From contig CANJNJ010000028.1 in NCBI GenBank assembly GCA_947474995.1, positions 1-44,169 on the forward strand: 44,169 nt of DNA. Reading direction: 5' to 3'. The position numbers were made by a program, and so were the translations under genes. Shown here piece by piece: positions 18,424 to 27,221 of the stretch. The DNA comes from Opitutaceae bacterium (GTDB lineage Bacteria > Verrucomicrobiota > Verrucomicrobiia > Opitutales > Opitutaceae). Numbering within the stretch: position 1 is the stretch's first letter; each line of letters starts with the position of its first letter. The notes beneath the pieces are model-generated. The model was not told where the DNA came from. It made no database searches and worked only from the letters and a program-made list of their open reading frames with translations.

Positions 18424-20135
18424 TCCACGGCAAATATCTCTACGGGCTCGGCGCGGCCTTTGACCGCGACGGTGCCGAGCGCCCGGGTGGAAATTTTCCC
18501 GGGCTCGCGCCGGGCTGCCAGCGTGGCGGCGCTCGTGATGATGTTCGTGCGATACTCGGCCGTGCGCGTCAGCGATTGCAGCCGGGAGGCCACGTTCACG
18601 CCGTCGCCGATCACGGAATAATTCAAACGCCGGTGCGAGCCGATGTTGCCGGCGACGACGCGAGCGGTGTTCACGCCCACGCCAATCGCAAGCGGCGGGC
18701 GGCCCTCGGCGGCGAGTTCGGCGTTGAGCGCGACCAGGGCGCGCTCCATCGCGAGTGCCGCGGCGAGGGCACGGTCGGCCGCGTCTCCTTGCGACACGGG
18801 TGCACCAAAGAGCGCCATGATTGCGTCGCCGATGAATTTGTCGATCACGCCGCCCTGTTCCTCGATCGCGGCGCTCATCCGATCGAGATAGCGATTGAGC
18901 AGCGCGAGCAAATCGCGCGGCGCGAGTTTTTCGCTGAGCGTTGTGAACCCGCGCAGATCGGCGAACAGGATGGTGACTTCGCGTTCCTCGCCGCCGAGAG
19001 CGGCGCCGTCGCGCATGAGCTGGGCCGCGACCTCGGGCGAGACGTTTTTGTCGAGGAGGTCGCGCACCTGATCCCGCTCGGCCAGTCCGGCGGACATGGA
19101 GTTCATCGCGCTGGCGAGTTGTCCCAGTTCGTCCGTCCGGTCGAAAGCCAGGCGTATCGCATAGTCGCCGCCGGCGATGACCTTCGTGTGTTCGGCCAGG
19201 TGCAAAACCGGCTGACTCACGCCTCGGGCAATCCAAAGTGCCGCCAGCGCGGCGACGGCGAGGGCGGCCAGCGAAATTAGGAGAATCTGGCTTTCGAGTT
19301 CCCGGGCCGCGGCCAGTTCGGCGCTGAGCGGGCGCTGCAGGACGACGGTGATGGGATCGTCGCCGAGCATGTCGGCCGATTTGAACAGCGTCACGTACTG
19401 CTCCCCGGGGAGGTCGAGCGTGCGGATGCGTTGCCGCGACTTGGGGTTGTCCGCGGCCGCCTGCGCGACGGCTTGGGCCAGGGGAGCAGGGAGGGTCGAG
19501 GCGAGCACCCGGGGATGCGGCGGAGCATCGGTTGAAACAAAGGTCACCTCGAGATGCGTGGGGTCCTTAATCTTCTGCGCGAAGTCCCGGTCGATGGGAA
19601 AGGCCAGGCCGAACCACGCGGCGATTTCCGGATAAGGCGCGTAGAGGGGAACGACGACCAGCACGTGCAGGGCATTGTTCAGGTAGGCAAAGCCACTGTC
19701 CTCGGCGGGATCCTTGTCCTTCGCGAGGCCGATGAGGTAGCGGAAGGGACCAACGTTTTCATTTTCCATCGCGGCATCGCTGTTGGCGCGCAACTGGCCG
19801 TCGGGATCGAGCAAGGCGATGACCGGGGCCCGAACCCGGCGGGTGTAGCTTTCGAGGAGCGAGCTGAGCGTGGCCGGATCGGAATCGAGCGATTGCTTGA
19901 TCGCGTAGTCGCTGCTCATCACCCGGGCGCTGCCGGCGAGATATTCGATGCGCTGGCGAACCGTTTCGTCAAAGATACCAGCGCCGATTTCGAGGTTGGC
20001 CTCGCTGTGGGCGAGGGCGTTGGAGCGATTGGCGCGCGAGACGAAGAAATAGGTCAGCGCGAGCGCGGCGAACAGCAGCCCGAGCAAGAGGGCCAGCAGC
20101 CGGGTACTGAAGCGGCGGAAGCGGAACCGGGACAC
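18420..20135 (-). CDS. Membrane dCache-HAMP class III adenylate cyclase
   Basis: This 571-residue receptor cyclase has TM1 at about 11-33, a periplasmic double-Cache-like sensor at about 35-280 (VIALLDPDGQLRANSD and FGLAFPIDRDF are typical), TM2 at about 283-303, a HAMP at about 304-357, and a class III cyclase catalytic domain at about 383-571. Catalytic residues are intact: metal-binding Asp393 (FADLRGF) and Asp437 (FIGDA), adenine-selecting Lys433, and transition-state Asn514 and Arg518 in VNVASR. It should make cAMP in the cytoplasm in response to a periplasmic signal. It is the last gene of a tight operon, 6 bp after the cupredoxin gene, which suggests a shared input. No CRP-like target is in the window. 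Confidence 0.9.
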   Translation of the reverse strand: MSRFRFRRFSTRLLALLLGLLFAALALTYFFVSRANRSNALAHSEANLEIGAGIFDETVRQRIEYLAGSARVMSSDYAIKQSLDSDPATLSSLLESYTRRVRAPVIALLDPDGQLRANSDAAMENENVGPFRYLIGLAKDKDPAEDSGFAYLNNALHVLVVVPLYAPYPEIAAWFGLAFPIDRDFAQKIKDPTHLEVTFVSTDAPPHPRVLASTLPAPLAQAVAQAAADNPKSRQRIRTLDLPGEQYVTLFKSADMLGDDPITVVLQRPLSAELAAARELESQILLISLAALAVAALAALWIARGVSQPVLHLAEHTKVIAGGDYAIRLAFDRTDELGQLASAMNSMSAGLAERDQVRDLLDKNVSPEVAAQLMRDGAALGGEEREVTILFADLRGFTTLSEKLAPRDLLALLNRYLDRMSAAIEEQGGVIDKFIGDAIMALFGAPVSQGDAADRALAAALAMERALVALNAELAAEGRPPLAIGVGVNTARVVAGNIGSHRRLNYSVIGDGVNVASRLQSLTRTAEYRTNIITSAATLAARREPGKISTRALGTVAVKGRAEPVEIFAVE

Positions 20136-20141
20136 GGCGGG

Positions 20142-20834
20142 CTATTTGTAACCGCCACCCTTGGCGTCAGGCGTTCGACGGATGCGTCGGTCGCGCCCGA
20201 GTTCCAGCGTCACGGCGGTGGGCGCCGCGGGACCCTCGGTGACCGTGATTTCGCGCGTCACGGGCTTGTCGAGGCGCGGCTGCCAAATCTCGACCCGGTA
20301 GCGACCGGGAGGCGCGCGGCCGATGCTGGCGGTGCCGTCAGCCGCGCTCTTCGCGAACCAGGGCGTGTCCAGCACGACGACGTAGGCGAGCATCCAGTCG
20401 TGGATGTTGCAGCCGACGGCGATGACCCCGGGTCGATCAAACACAATGGGCTCCTTCGCCTCACCGACGTAGAGGGGCAGTTCGAATTTTTTGATCTTCG
20501 AACTCGAGTAGACCTGATGTTTGACCGTGTCGCGGTTCGGAAAATGGACCGCGCTCCCGACCTGCACCGCGGTCACGTAGGGGATGAATTCCTGTTTCTG
20601 TTGCGAGATGACGGCGGCTTCTGCGGGGGCAACGGATTTGGCCGCCGCGTCTAGGGGCAGCAATGAAACCACGGCATCTGCCACCGGCTGGTTTTTCTGG
20701 TCGATGAATTTGAAAGCGACCTCGGCGCCAGCGGCGAATGGGGCGAACACCAGGGCGGCGAGCACGAGGACCATCGCGCGCTGGTCGGGTGGACGGCCGA
20801 GCTCCGCCGAGGCCGAGAGGGATCCGGAAAACAT
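20142..20834 (-). CDS. Periplasmic cupredoxin-like protein ('methylamine utilization' type)
   Basis: This exported protein of up to 230 residues has a beta-sandwich/plastocyanin-like fold. A type-1 copper site is suggested by His106 (VKHQVYS) and the C-terminal cluster Cys142-x2-His145-x2-Met148 (GCNIHDWM). The segment PPGRYRVEIWQP resembles carboxypeptidase-regulatory/TonB-plug-like repeats. Databases often name this family 'methylamine utilization protein', but no methylamine dehydrogenase genes are present here. Two starts are possible: 20834, 5 bp after the barrel gene, and 20774, directly at the signal hydrophobic core; I keep the former because it leaves an arginine in the n-region. It lies between an outer-membrane barrel gene and a receptor cyclase gene. 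Confidence 0.8.
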   Translation of the reverse strand: MFSGSLSASAELGRPPDQRAMVLVLAALVFAPFAAGAEVAFKFIDQKNQPVADAVVSLLPLDAAAKSVAPAEAAVISQQKQEFIPYVTAVQVGSAVHFPNRDTVKHQVYSSSKIKKFELPLYVGEAKEPIVFDRPGVIAVGCNIHDWMLAYVVVLDTPWFAKSAADGTASIGRAPPGRYRVEIWQPRLDKPVTREITVTEGPAAPTAVTLELGRDRRIRRTPDAKGGGYK

Positions 20835-20839
20835 CCCGG

Positions 20840-21688
20840 CTAGTATTGGTGCACCAGCACGAGGGAGACAAGGTGGTTCACGTAGCTCAACGAACCGCGA
20901 TTGGTCGTGAGCATTTCGAAACTGAAGAGGAGCGCGGAATTTTGGTCCAGCGCGTGGGTCACGCCGGCTTTGAGTCCAACGGTGTGGGCGGCGATCGAGT
21001 AAGCCACGCGCGAGTCGCCGAAGGTGTCGACGGCGAGGCGGTGGGACGCGAGCCCGACCAGGTCCGGTCGCGGCGGTCGGCCATAGGAGACGATGTCCCC
21101 GTCGCGATAACTGGCGCGAAACGTGAGACGGGTAACGTCGGTGAGGTCGCGATCGATTTCGAGGGCGGTCGTGCCGGCCGAACGATCAAACACCGCGCCT
21201 TGGGCATAGAATTGGGAAAACTCCTGGATGAGCGTGGCGCGCCACTCGTCCGTGAGGCGCTGGCGGAGCGCCGCCGTCACGCCGGTCGCCGTGCCGCGCC
21301 GGCCGGACTCCCGGGCGGCGACGGCATCGCCGGCGGCCTCCACGGAAAACACCGGGGCGTATGCGCCCAAGCCAAACTTGTGGCGCCATTCGACGCGCGC
21401 GCCGGCCAGACCCGTGGTGAGACCGTCAAAGCGCGGCCACCATTCGGCGCCCAGATGGGCGGTGAGAAAAAAGGAGTCGTCCCGCCCCACGCCGTAGCGC
21501 TGGGAAGCGAGGAAATCGGCGCCGGTCTGCAGTGCGCCAATCCGGTCTGAGGCGGCATTCGCGTTGGTGGCGTTGTCCTGCCACGTGGCCGTCATCGTCA
21601 GATTGGGCGCCCAATTGTCGGCGCGCGCGGAGAAAGCCGGCGCAAAAAACCAGGCGGCCGCGACCAAATGGGCGGAAGACAATTTCAC
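20840..21688 (-). CDS. Outer-membrane beta-barrel protein, unknown family
   Basis: This 282-residue protein has a signal peptide (about 1-24, ending ARAD) and then alternating amphipathic strands rich in aromatic girdles. Examples are NLTMTATWQDNATN, DSFFLTAHLGAEWWPRF, ARVEWRHKFGLG, RLTFRASYRDGD and a closing VNHLVSLVLVHQY ending in an aromatic residue, as expected for a barrel. There are no cysteines. It overlaps the preceding tesA-like gene by 4 bp (ATGA), indicating translational coupling. The next gene begins 5 bp downstream. A role as a porin or a partner of the cupredoxin is inference. Confidence 0.78.
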   Translation of the reverse strand: MKLSSAHLVAAAWFFAPAFSARADNWAPNLTMTATWQDNATNANAASDRIGALQTGADFLASQRYGVGRDDSFFLTAHLGAEWWPRFDGLTTGLAGARVEWRHKFGLGAYAPVFSVEAAGDAVAARESGRRGTATGVTAALRQRLTDEWRATLIQEFSQFYAQGAVFDRSAGTTALEIDRDLTDVTRLTFRASYRDGDIVSYGRPPRPDLVGLASHRLAVDTFGDSRVAYSIAAHTVGLKAGVTHALDQNSALLFSFEMLTTNRGSLSYVNHLVSLVLVHQY

Positions 21689-22362
21689 AGGAGCGGGCGG
21701 AGGGCCTTCCAGACCGTTTCGGCGACGAGGGCGTGGCCTTCCACCGTGGGGTGAATGCGATCGGGCTGGTTCAATGTGGCGCTTCCGCCGACGCCCTCCA
21801 GGAGGAAAGGAATGAGGGCCGCCTGGTGCTTTGCGGCGACGGCCGGAAAAATATTCTCAAACGCGGCGGCGAAATCGGGGCCCATTTCCCGGGGCATCTT
21901 CATGCCGGCCACGACCAATTTAGCCGCGGGATATTTGGCGTGAACGCGCTCGAGAATTGTTTCCAGATTGGTCCGCGCAACGTCGGGCCTGATCCCGCGG
22001 AGGCCGTCGTTGCCGCCCAGCGCGACCACAAAGATGGCGGCGGGCTGGCGCAGGATCCAATCGACCCGCCGCGCGCCGCCGGACGTCGTCTCCCCACTGA
22101 GTCCGGCGTTGACGACGCGCCAGGGAAGCCCGGCGGCGGAAAGCTTCGCTTGGATCAGCGCGGGGTAAGCCTGAGTCGACGGATCGCCGAGGCCGTAGCC
22201 GGCGGTCAGGCTGTCGCCAAAGAACACGATGGTCTGGGGCTCGGCGGCGCCAAGCGGCGGGACGAACGCCACCAAACCGGCCAGGAGCAGCGCCGAAACC
22301 GGGCGGCCGAATCGCGAGAAAAGACCGGCCCACGAGGCCCGATTTGCCCAGGGAATCACCAT
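21685..22362 (-). CDS. tesA: GDSL/SGNH arylesterase, TesA-like
   Basis: This 225-residue exported esterase/thioesterase is of the multifunctional TesA type. The N-terminus is a signal (hydrophobic 22-38, then AAEP). SGNH blocks are all present: Ser51 in FFGDSLTAGYG, Gly in NAGLSGETT, Asn118 in LGGNDG, and the Asp201/His204 pair in PDRIHP. The start at 22362 (MVIPWANRAS) is chosen because an upstream in-frame ATG adds a non-signal tail. It is divergent from the YbbA-like ATPase gene with 46 bp between starts, the same tesA/ybbA/ybbP neighbourhood known from Escherichia coli. It is the first gene of the four-gene minus-strand operon. Confidence 0.88.
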   Translation of the reverse strand: MVIPWANRASWAGLFSRFGRPVSALLLAGLVAFVPPLGAAEPQTIVFFGDSLTAGYGLGDPSTQAYPALIQAKLSAAGLPWRVVNAGLSGETTSGGARRVDWILRQPAAIFVVALGGNDGLRGIRPDVARTNLETILERVHAKYPAAKLVVAGMKMPREMGPDFAAAFENIFPAVAAKHQAALIPFLLEGVGGSATLNQPDRIHPTVEGHALVAETVWKALRPLL

Positions 22363-22408
22363 CGCGAGCTTCCTTTCGGGTGAATCGTGTGTTTCGTGGA
22401 CATACAAA

Positions 22409-23137
22409 ATGAGTGGTCAAACCATGTTGAAAGTCGAGCTGCTGACCAAGACGTACGCAGCCGCCGGTGGACGTACCCTGACCGTATTGCGGGAAGTAAG
22501 TTTCGCTCTTGGGGCGGGAGCGAGCCTGGCCATCGTCGGGCCCAGTGGGAGCGGCAAGACGACGCTCCTCGGTCTTTGCGCCGGATTGGACCGGCCGACG
22601 AGTGGCCAGGTCGTGCTGGCCGGAGAGTCGCTGGGCGCGTTGGACGAGGACGCGCGCGCCTTGGTCAGGAACGCGCACGTCGGATTCGTTTTTCAGAATT
22701 TCCAACTCGTGCCGACCTTGACCGCGTTGGAAAACGTGATGGTCCCGCTGGAATTGCGGGGCGAAGGCGGGGTCAGCGTGGAAACCGACGCCAAGGCCCT
22801 GCTGGCGCGGGTGGGCCTGGCGGAGCGGTGCGATCACTATCCCGTGCAGCTTTCCGGCGGCGAGCAGCAGCGCGTGGCGCTGGCCCGGGCGTTCATGAAC
22901 CGGCCCAAGATTTTGTTCTGCGACGAGCCGACGGGGAATCTCGACGACGACACCGCGGCCGCGATGGTGGAATTGATTTTCGAAATAAACCGCGAGCGGG
23001 GGACCACCCTGGTGCTGGTGACCCACAATCTCGAACTGGCCGGCCGCTGCCAGCGGATCATCCGGCTGAAGGGTGGGGCGGTGGTGAGCGATGAAACCGC
23101 CGCGCCTCGCGCGGCGGCTGTGACGAGTGACAGGTGA
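22409..23137 (+). CDS. ABC transporter ATP-binding protein, YbbA/LolD-like
   Basis: This 242-residue ATPase has Walker A GPSGSGKT (44-51), a Q-loop in FVFQNFQLVP, signature LSGGEQQR, Walker [13 protein letters not shown] and H-loop VTHN. It is of the MacB/LolD subgroup that works with FtsX-type permeases. It is predicted to power the permease encoded next (75-bp gap). The start may be 22409 or ATG 22424. Its last residues, VTSDR and stop, are encoded by a GAGTGAC-type intergenic repeat, so the natural C-terminus may once have differed. Position opposite tesA supports the YbbA assignment. Confidence 0.88.
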   Translation: MSGQTMLKVELLTKTYAAAGGRTLTVLREVSFALGAGASLAIVGPSGSGKTTLLGLCAGLDRPTSGQVVLAGESLGALDEDARALVRNAHVGFVFQNFQLVPTLTALENVMVPLELRGEGGVSVETDAKALLARVGLAERCDHYPVQLSGGEQQRVALARAFMNRPKILFCDEPTGNLDDDTAAAMVELIFEINRERGTTLVLVTHNLELAGRCQRIIRLKGGAVVSDETAAPRAAAVTSDR

Positions 23138-23210
23138 CGAGTGGCGAGACCCCAACCACGATTGCGCGTACCGCCAATTCTCATCACTGGTCACTCGCCA
23201 CTCATCACTC
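23121..23210. repeat. GAGTGAC word repeats forming an inverted pair
   Basis: TGACGAGTGACAGGTGACGA plus GTGGCGAG at 23121-23148 and the roughly complementary CTCGCCACTCATCAC at 23194-23208 can pair into a hairpin that ends 3-5 bp before the permease start. The left arm is partly coding for the preceding ATPase. Related words occur at 25821-25860. Confidence 0.65.
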
Positions 23211-23212
23211 CG

Positions 23213-25798
23213 ATGACCTTCATCTTCAAAATGGCCTGGCGCGATTCGCGCGCTTCGCGGCGGCGGCTCGGGCTGTTTTCGCTGTCGGTCGTCCTGGGGA
23301 TCGCGGCCCTCGTCGCCATTGGATCGCTCGGCGCCAATCTCGAGCGCGCCATCAACGATCAGGCGAAGGAGTTGCTGGGCGCGGACTTGATCGTCACCAG
23401 CCGGCTGGCGCCAAGCGAGCCGGTGCGAAATTACCTCGAGGGACTGGGCGGCGAGGTGGCCCGGGAAATCAGTTTCTCGTCGATGCTCCTGTTCCCCAGC
23501 GGCGACGGGGCCACGCGACTCGTCAACGTGCGCGCCATCGAGGGGGATTTTCCGTTTTTCGGCACGCTGGAAACCGAGCCGGCCTCGGCTGTCGCCCGCT
23601 TGCGCGCGGGGGGCGACGTGGCCGTCATCGAGGAGACGCTCCTGCGCCAGTACCACACGAAGGTCGGCGAGACGGTGAAGCTGGGCAGCACGCTCTACAC
23701 GGTCGTGGGCGCGCTGAAGAAATTGCCCGGGGAGTCGTCGGCCGTCAGCGCCACCGTGGCGCCGCGGGCACTCGTGCCGCGGGCCTCGCTCGAGACGGCC
23801 GGGCTGGGGGAGAACAACACCCTTGTCCGCCATCGCACGATGCTCAAGTTGCCGGCGGATCGACCGCCCGCAGCGGTGGAGCGTGAGATGCGGCAGCAAT
23901 TTCGCGGCGAGCGTCTGGGCTACGACACCGTGGCCGAGCGGAAACGCGATCTCGGGCGCGCCTTGGAAAACATCGAGGGCTTCCTGAGCCTCGTCGGCTT
24001 CATCGCGCTTTTTCTCGGCGCCATCGGCGTGGCGAGCGCGATTCACGTCTATGTGCAGCAGAAGATCACCACGGTGGCCGTGTTGCGCTGTCTCGGGGCG
24101 AGCGCGCGGCAGGCCTTCGCGGTCTACCTGGTGCAGGGACTCGCCTTGGGCGTCTTCGGCGCGATCCTCGGCGCCGCGCTCGGGGTCGCGGTGCAGTCCT
24201 TGTTGCCGCCGCTGCTGCGGGATGTGCTGCCGATTGACGTCACGTTTTTCATCGCCTGGCCGCAGGTGCTCGGCGGCATGGTGGCGGGTTTGGTGATTTG
24301 CCTGCTGTTCACCGTGCTGCCTTTGCTCGCCGTCCGGCGGGTTTCCCCCTTGGTTGCCTTGCGTTCCGCCTACGCTGAGGGGCCGCCACCGCCGGATCCG
24401 TGGCGCATTGCGATCGGCGTGTTCATCGTGGTGGCCGTGACGGCGTTCTCGATCTGGCGTACACAGCGATTGCGGGACGGGCTTGGTTTCGCGGGGATGC
24501 TCATCGGCGGTTTTCTGGTGCTCGCCGGGCTCGCGACGGTTGTCTCTTGGGCCGCGCGCAAGTGGTCGGGCCGGAGTCTTCCTTATGTCGTCCGCCAGGG
24601 CGTGGCCAATCTCCATCGGCCGAACAATCGCACCGTGCTGCTGCTCGTGTCGCTCGGTCTCGGCACTTTCCTGATGCTGACGCTGTTTCTCGCGCGCACG
24701 ACCTTGTTGGGCGAGATCGCACTCACCAGCGGCACGGATCGGCCCAATCTGCTGTTCTTCGACATCCAGGACGATCAGATCGACGGGCTCGCCAAAATCA
24801 GCGCGCAACAGGGTGCGCCCGTGTTGATTCAGGCCCCGATTGTGACGATGAAGATCGCCTCGGTGCGGGGGCGCAAGGTGGAGGAACTGCTGCGCGGAGC
24901 GGACCGCCGTCCCTGGCAGGAAGCGCGGGACGAAAAAGGCGGCCGGCCGGAGGGCGCCGAGCGGATTGCGGCCTGGACCTTGCGGCGCGAATATCGCTCG
25001 ACGTACCGCGGAAAATTGGAGAGTTCGGAAAAAGTCTTGAGCGGGGCCTTTGTCGGCCGGGTGACGCCCGGCACCGCGGTCGTCCCGATTTCGATCGAGC
25101 AGAGCTTGTTCCGCGACATGGCGCTGAGCCTCGGCGATGAAATCGAATGGGACGTCCAGGGCGTGCCCATCCGGACGAAAGTCGTGAGCGTTCGCGCGGT
25201 GGAATGGCGGCGGCTCGAACCAAACTTCTTTGTGGTCTTTCCCGAAGGGGTGCTGGAGGCGGCGCCGAAGTTTCACGTGGCCGCCGTGCGCGCGGATTCG
25301 AGCGAGCAATCGGCCGCGGTCCAGCGCGCCGTGGTCGAGACCTACCCAGGGGTGACGGCGATCGACCTCGCGCTGGTGATGCAGACCGTCGACGGGATCT
25401 TCTCGAAGGTGGCCTTTGTGATCCAGTTCATGGCGCTCTTCACGGTTATCACCGGCGTTATCGTGCTCGCCGGCGCGGTGCTGACGGGGCGGTTTCAACG
25501 GATTCGGGAAACGGTCCTGCTCCGCACGCTGGGGGCGACCCGCCGGCAGCTCCTCCAGATTCAGTTTGTGGAATACGCCATTCTCGGGTCGCTCGCCTCG
25601 ATGGTCGGCTGCGGGTTGGCGGTCGCGGGCAATGCCTTGCTGGCGAAATTCATTTTCCGGATTACGCCGTCCGTCTCGATTCCGGTGGTGGTGGCGGGTG
25701 GGCTGGCGGTCTGCGCCGTCACGATCGCGACCGGGTTGCTGTCAAGCCGAGGCATCACCCAGCACCCGCCATTGGAAGTGCTGCGACAGGAGACGTGA
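23213..25798 (+). CDS. FtsX-family ABC permease, YbbP-like
   Basis: This 861-residue inner-membrane permease has two FtsX-type halves. TM1 is at about 17-38, a large periplasmic domain follows, and helices cluster near 258-290, 310-345, 355-385, 400-420, 428-450 and 470-495. A second periplasmic domain (about 500-720) is followed by three terminal helices. The conserved ATLRCLGAS-type coupling helix appears as VAVLRCLGASARQ and LLRTLGATRRQ. The size and duplicated layout match YbbP-like permeases, which are often linked to lipid or lipoprotein release. It works with the ATPase immediately upstream. ATG 23213 (MTFIFKMAWRDSRAS) is the family start. Confidence 0.88.
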   Translation: MTFIFKMAWRDSRASRRRLGLFSLSVVLGIAALVAIGSLGANLERAINDQAKELLGADLIVTSRLAPSEPVRNYLEGLGGEVAREISFSSMLLFPSGDGATRLVNVRAIEGDFPFFGTLETEPASAVARLRAGGDVAVIEETLLRQYHTKVGETVKLGSTLYTVVGALKKLPGESSAVSATVAPRALVPRASLETAGLGENNTLVRHRTMLKLPADRPPAAVEREMRQQFRGERLGYDTVAERKRDLGRALENIEGFLSLVGFIALFLGAIGVASAIHVYVQQKITTVAVLRCLGASARQAFAVYLVQGLALGVFGAILGAALGVAVQSLLPPLLRDVLPIDVTFFIAWPQVLGGMVAGLVICLLFTVLPLLAVRRVSPLVALRSAYAEGPPPPDPWRIAIGVFIVVAVTAFSIWRTQRLRDGLGFAGMLIGGFLVLAGLATVVSWAARKWSGRSLPYVVRQGVANLHRPNNRTVLLLVSLGLGTFLMLTLFLARTTLLGEIALTSGTDRPNLLFFDIQDDQIDGLAKISAQQGAPVLIQAPIVTMKIASVRGRKVEELLRGADRRPWQEARDEKGGRPEGAERIAAWTLRREYRSTYRGKLESSEKVLSGAFVGRVTPGTAVVPISIEQSLFRDMALSLGDEIEWDVQGVPIRTKVVSVRAVEWRRLEPNFFVVFPEGVLEAAPKFHVAAVRADSSEQSAAVQRAVVETYPGVTAIDLALVMQTVDGIFSKVAFVIQFMALFTVITGVIVLAGAVLTGRFQRIRETVLLRTLGATRRQLLQIQFVEYAILGSLASMVGCGLAVAGNALLAKFIFRITPSVSIPVVVAGGLAVCAVTIATGLLSSRGITQHPPLEVLRQET

Positions 25799-25820
25799 GG
25801 CTGGCGGGAACCGCCGGCTA

Positions 25821-25902
25821 AAGTGACCAGGGGCGAGTGAGAGGTGACCGGGGTGAGCTGCGCGTTTAGATCGCGGAGCTTGTTACTTGGAACTTGTTAC
25901 TT
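25821..25902. repeat. Word-type repeats (GAGTGAC and CTTGTTACTT)
   Basis: GTGACCAGGGGCGAGTGAGA and related words at 25821-25858 are followed by a direct repeat of CTTGTTACTT at 25879-25888 and 25893-25902. They fill the gap between the permease and slyD. Confidence 0.55.
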
Positions 25903-25961
25903 CCCTCTTTTACCTCTTGGAGTTGGGTCCCTCTTCCTTGTCGAAATCTTCCGCCTTTTTC

Positions 25962-26435
25962 ATGCCTCGCGTTGTCACCTTCCACTACACCTTGCGCGAT
26001 CCGAGTGGCCGCGTGATTGACTCCTCGGCGGGTGGCGAGCCGGTGGTTTACCTCGAAGGCGGCGGCCAGATTATCGAGGGGCTCGACGAACAGTTGCGGT
26101 CGGCCGTGTCAGGGGAGAAGAAGCGCGTGGAGGTGCCGGCGGCCAAGGCCTATGGCGAACGCGATCCCGCCCAGGTGCAACGGGTCAAACGGGCCCTGCT
26201 GCCGGTCGAGGGGGAGTTGCAGGTGGGCGATCAATTTCAAACCGACACGGACCGCTCTGCGCCGATTGTGACCGTGGCGGCCATCGAGGGCGACGAGGTG
26301 CTGCTGGACGCCAATCACTCGTTGGCGGGCGTCGACCTCACCTTCGAGGTCGAGATCGTGGCGGCGCGGCCCGCGACGGTTGAGGAACTCGCCCACGGCC
26401 ACGCCCACGGGCCCGGTGGCTGTGGGCCCGCGTAA
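25962..26435 (+). CDS. slyD: FKBP-type peptidyl-prolyl isomerase, SlyD-like
   Basis: This 157-residue cytoplasmic prolyl isomerase/chaperone has an FKBP domain split by an IF (insert-in-flap) domain, as in SlyD. Motifs include FHYTLRDPSGRVID at the N-terminus, AYGERDP in the flap, and DEVLLDANHSLAGVDLTFEV late in the protein. The tail HGHAHGPGGCG is a short His/Cys-rich metal-binding tail, which in SlyD binds nickel and other metals. ATG 25962 (MPRVVTFHY) is the family start; the upstream in-frame ATG adds an unrelated segment. The next gene starts 20 bp after its stop, so co-transcription is likely. Confidence 0.9.
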   Translation: MPRVVTFHYTLRDPSGRVIDSSAGGEPVVYLEGGGQIIEGLDEQLRSAVSGEKKRVEVPAAKAYGERDPAQVQRVKRALLPVEGELQVGDQFQTDTDRSAPIVTVAAIEGDEVLLDANHSLAGVDLTFEVEIVAARPATVEELAHGHAHGPGGCGPA

Positions 26436-26455
26436 CCGCCGCGATGATTTAGGCC

Positions 26456-27190
26456 ATGAAATCCCTCGGCATCGACATTGGCGGGTCCGCCCTGAAGGGC
26501 GCACCCGTCGACACGCAAACGGGTCACCTGCTCGCGGAGCGGTATCGCATTGCGACGCCGGAACCGCTTTCGCCGGTCCGCATGGCGCAGGCGGTGGCGG
26601 AAATGTGCGCGCATTTCCGCTGGCGCGGACCGGTCGGAATTGGATTTCCCGGGGTGGTGCAGGGCCCGCGGATTTGTTCGTCGGCGAACCTGCATCGAGG
26701 CTTCATTGGCTGCGACGGCGTGAAGCTCTTCTCCAAGGCGGTGGGCCGGAAGGTGGGATTGATCAATGACGCAGCGGCCGCTGGCGGCGCAGAGATGAGA
26801 TTCGGCGCGGGCCGTGGCTTCCACGGCAAGACGCTGCTGCTGACGCTCGGCACGGGCGTGGGCTCCGCGCTGGCGTACCAAGGGGTCGTGGTGCCAATGG
26901 AGCTGGGCCATTTGCAGTGGAAAGGTCGAGCCGCTGAGAAGCGCGTCGCCGCCTCGGTGCGGGAGAAAAAAGACCTTTCCTGGCCCGAGTGGGGTGGGCG
27001 CTTGAACGAGTATCTGGATTTGGTCGAACGGATCTTGTGGCCGGAACGGATCATCATCGGCGGCGGTGTCAGCGCGAAGTTTGAAAAATTCTCGCGCTTC
27101 GTGAAACCGAAGGCGCGGCTGGTGCCGGCGCGGTTGTTGAATCACGCCGGCATCGTGGGGGCGGCGCTCGCGGCGGAGACCCGCGCCTGA
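26456..27190 (+). CDS. ROK-family glucokinase (polyphosphate-glucokinase-like)
   Basis: This 244-residue sugar kinase of the ROK/actin-ATPase fold has phosphate-1 motif [11 protein letters not shown], catalytic Asp in [12 protein letters not shown], and phosphate-2 motif [13 protein letters not shown]-terminal [11 protein letters not shown] adenosine motif is also present. Short length and sequence style are most like PPGK, which phosphorylates glucose using polyphosphate or ATP. The usual ROK zinc CxCGxxGC motif is absent, consistent with the PPGK branch. It stands 20 bp after slyD and 31 bp before the flavoprotein gene. The phosphate donor cannot be decided from the sequence. Confidence 0.82.
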   Translation: MKSLGIDIGGSALKGAPVDTQTGHLLAERYRIATPEPLSPVRMAQAVAEMCAHFRWRGPVGIGFPGVVQGPRICSSANLHRGFIGCDGVKLFSKAVGRKVGLINDAAAAGGAEMRFGAGRGFHGKTLLLTLGTGVGSALAYQGVVVPMELGHLQWKGRAAEKRVAASVREKKDLSWPEWGGRLNEYLDLVERILWPERIIIGGGVSAKFEKFSRFVKPKARLVPARLLNHAGIVGAALAAETRA

Positions 27191-27221
27191 TTGCACGGGT
27201 GGGCGTCGCGCAAGCCCCGGC

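Noticed and set aside
20142-20834. Methylamine-utilisation function for the cupredoxin-like protein
   Set aside because: No mau genes or amine dehydrogenase are near. The common database name seems historical, and only the copper-site motif can be supported.
21920-25498. An open frame of about 1190 codons on the minus strand, antisense to the ABC ATPase and permease genes
   Set aside because: Its product is rich in Arg, His, Gln and Gly with no domain or signal, and it overlaps strong genes on the other strand. In GC-rich DNA such long antisense frames are common by codon composition.
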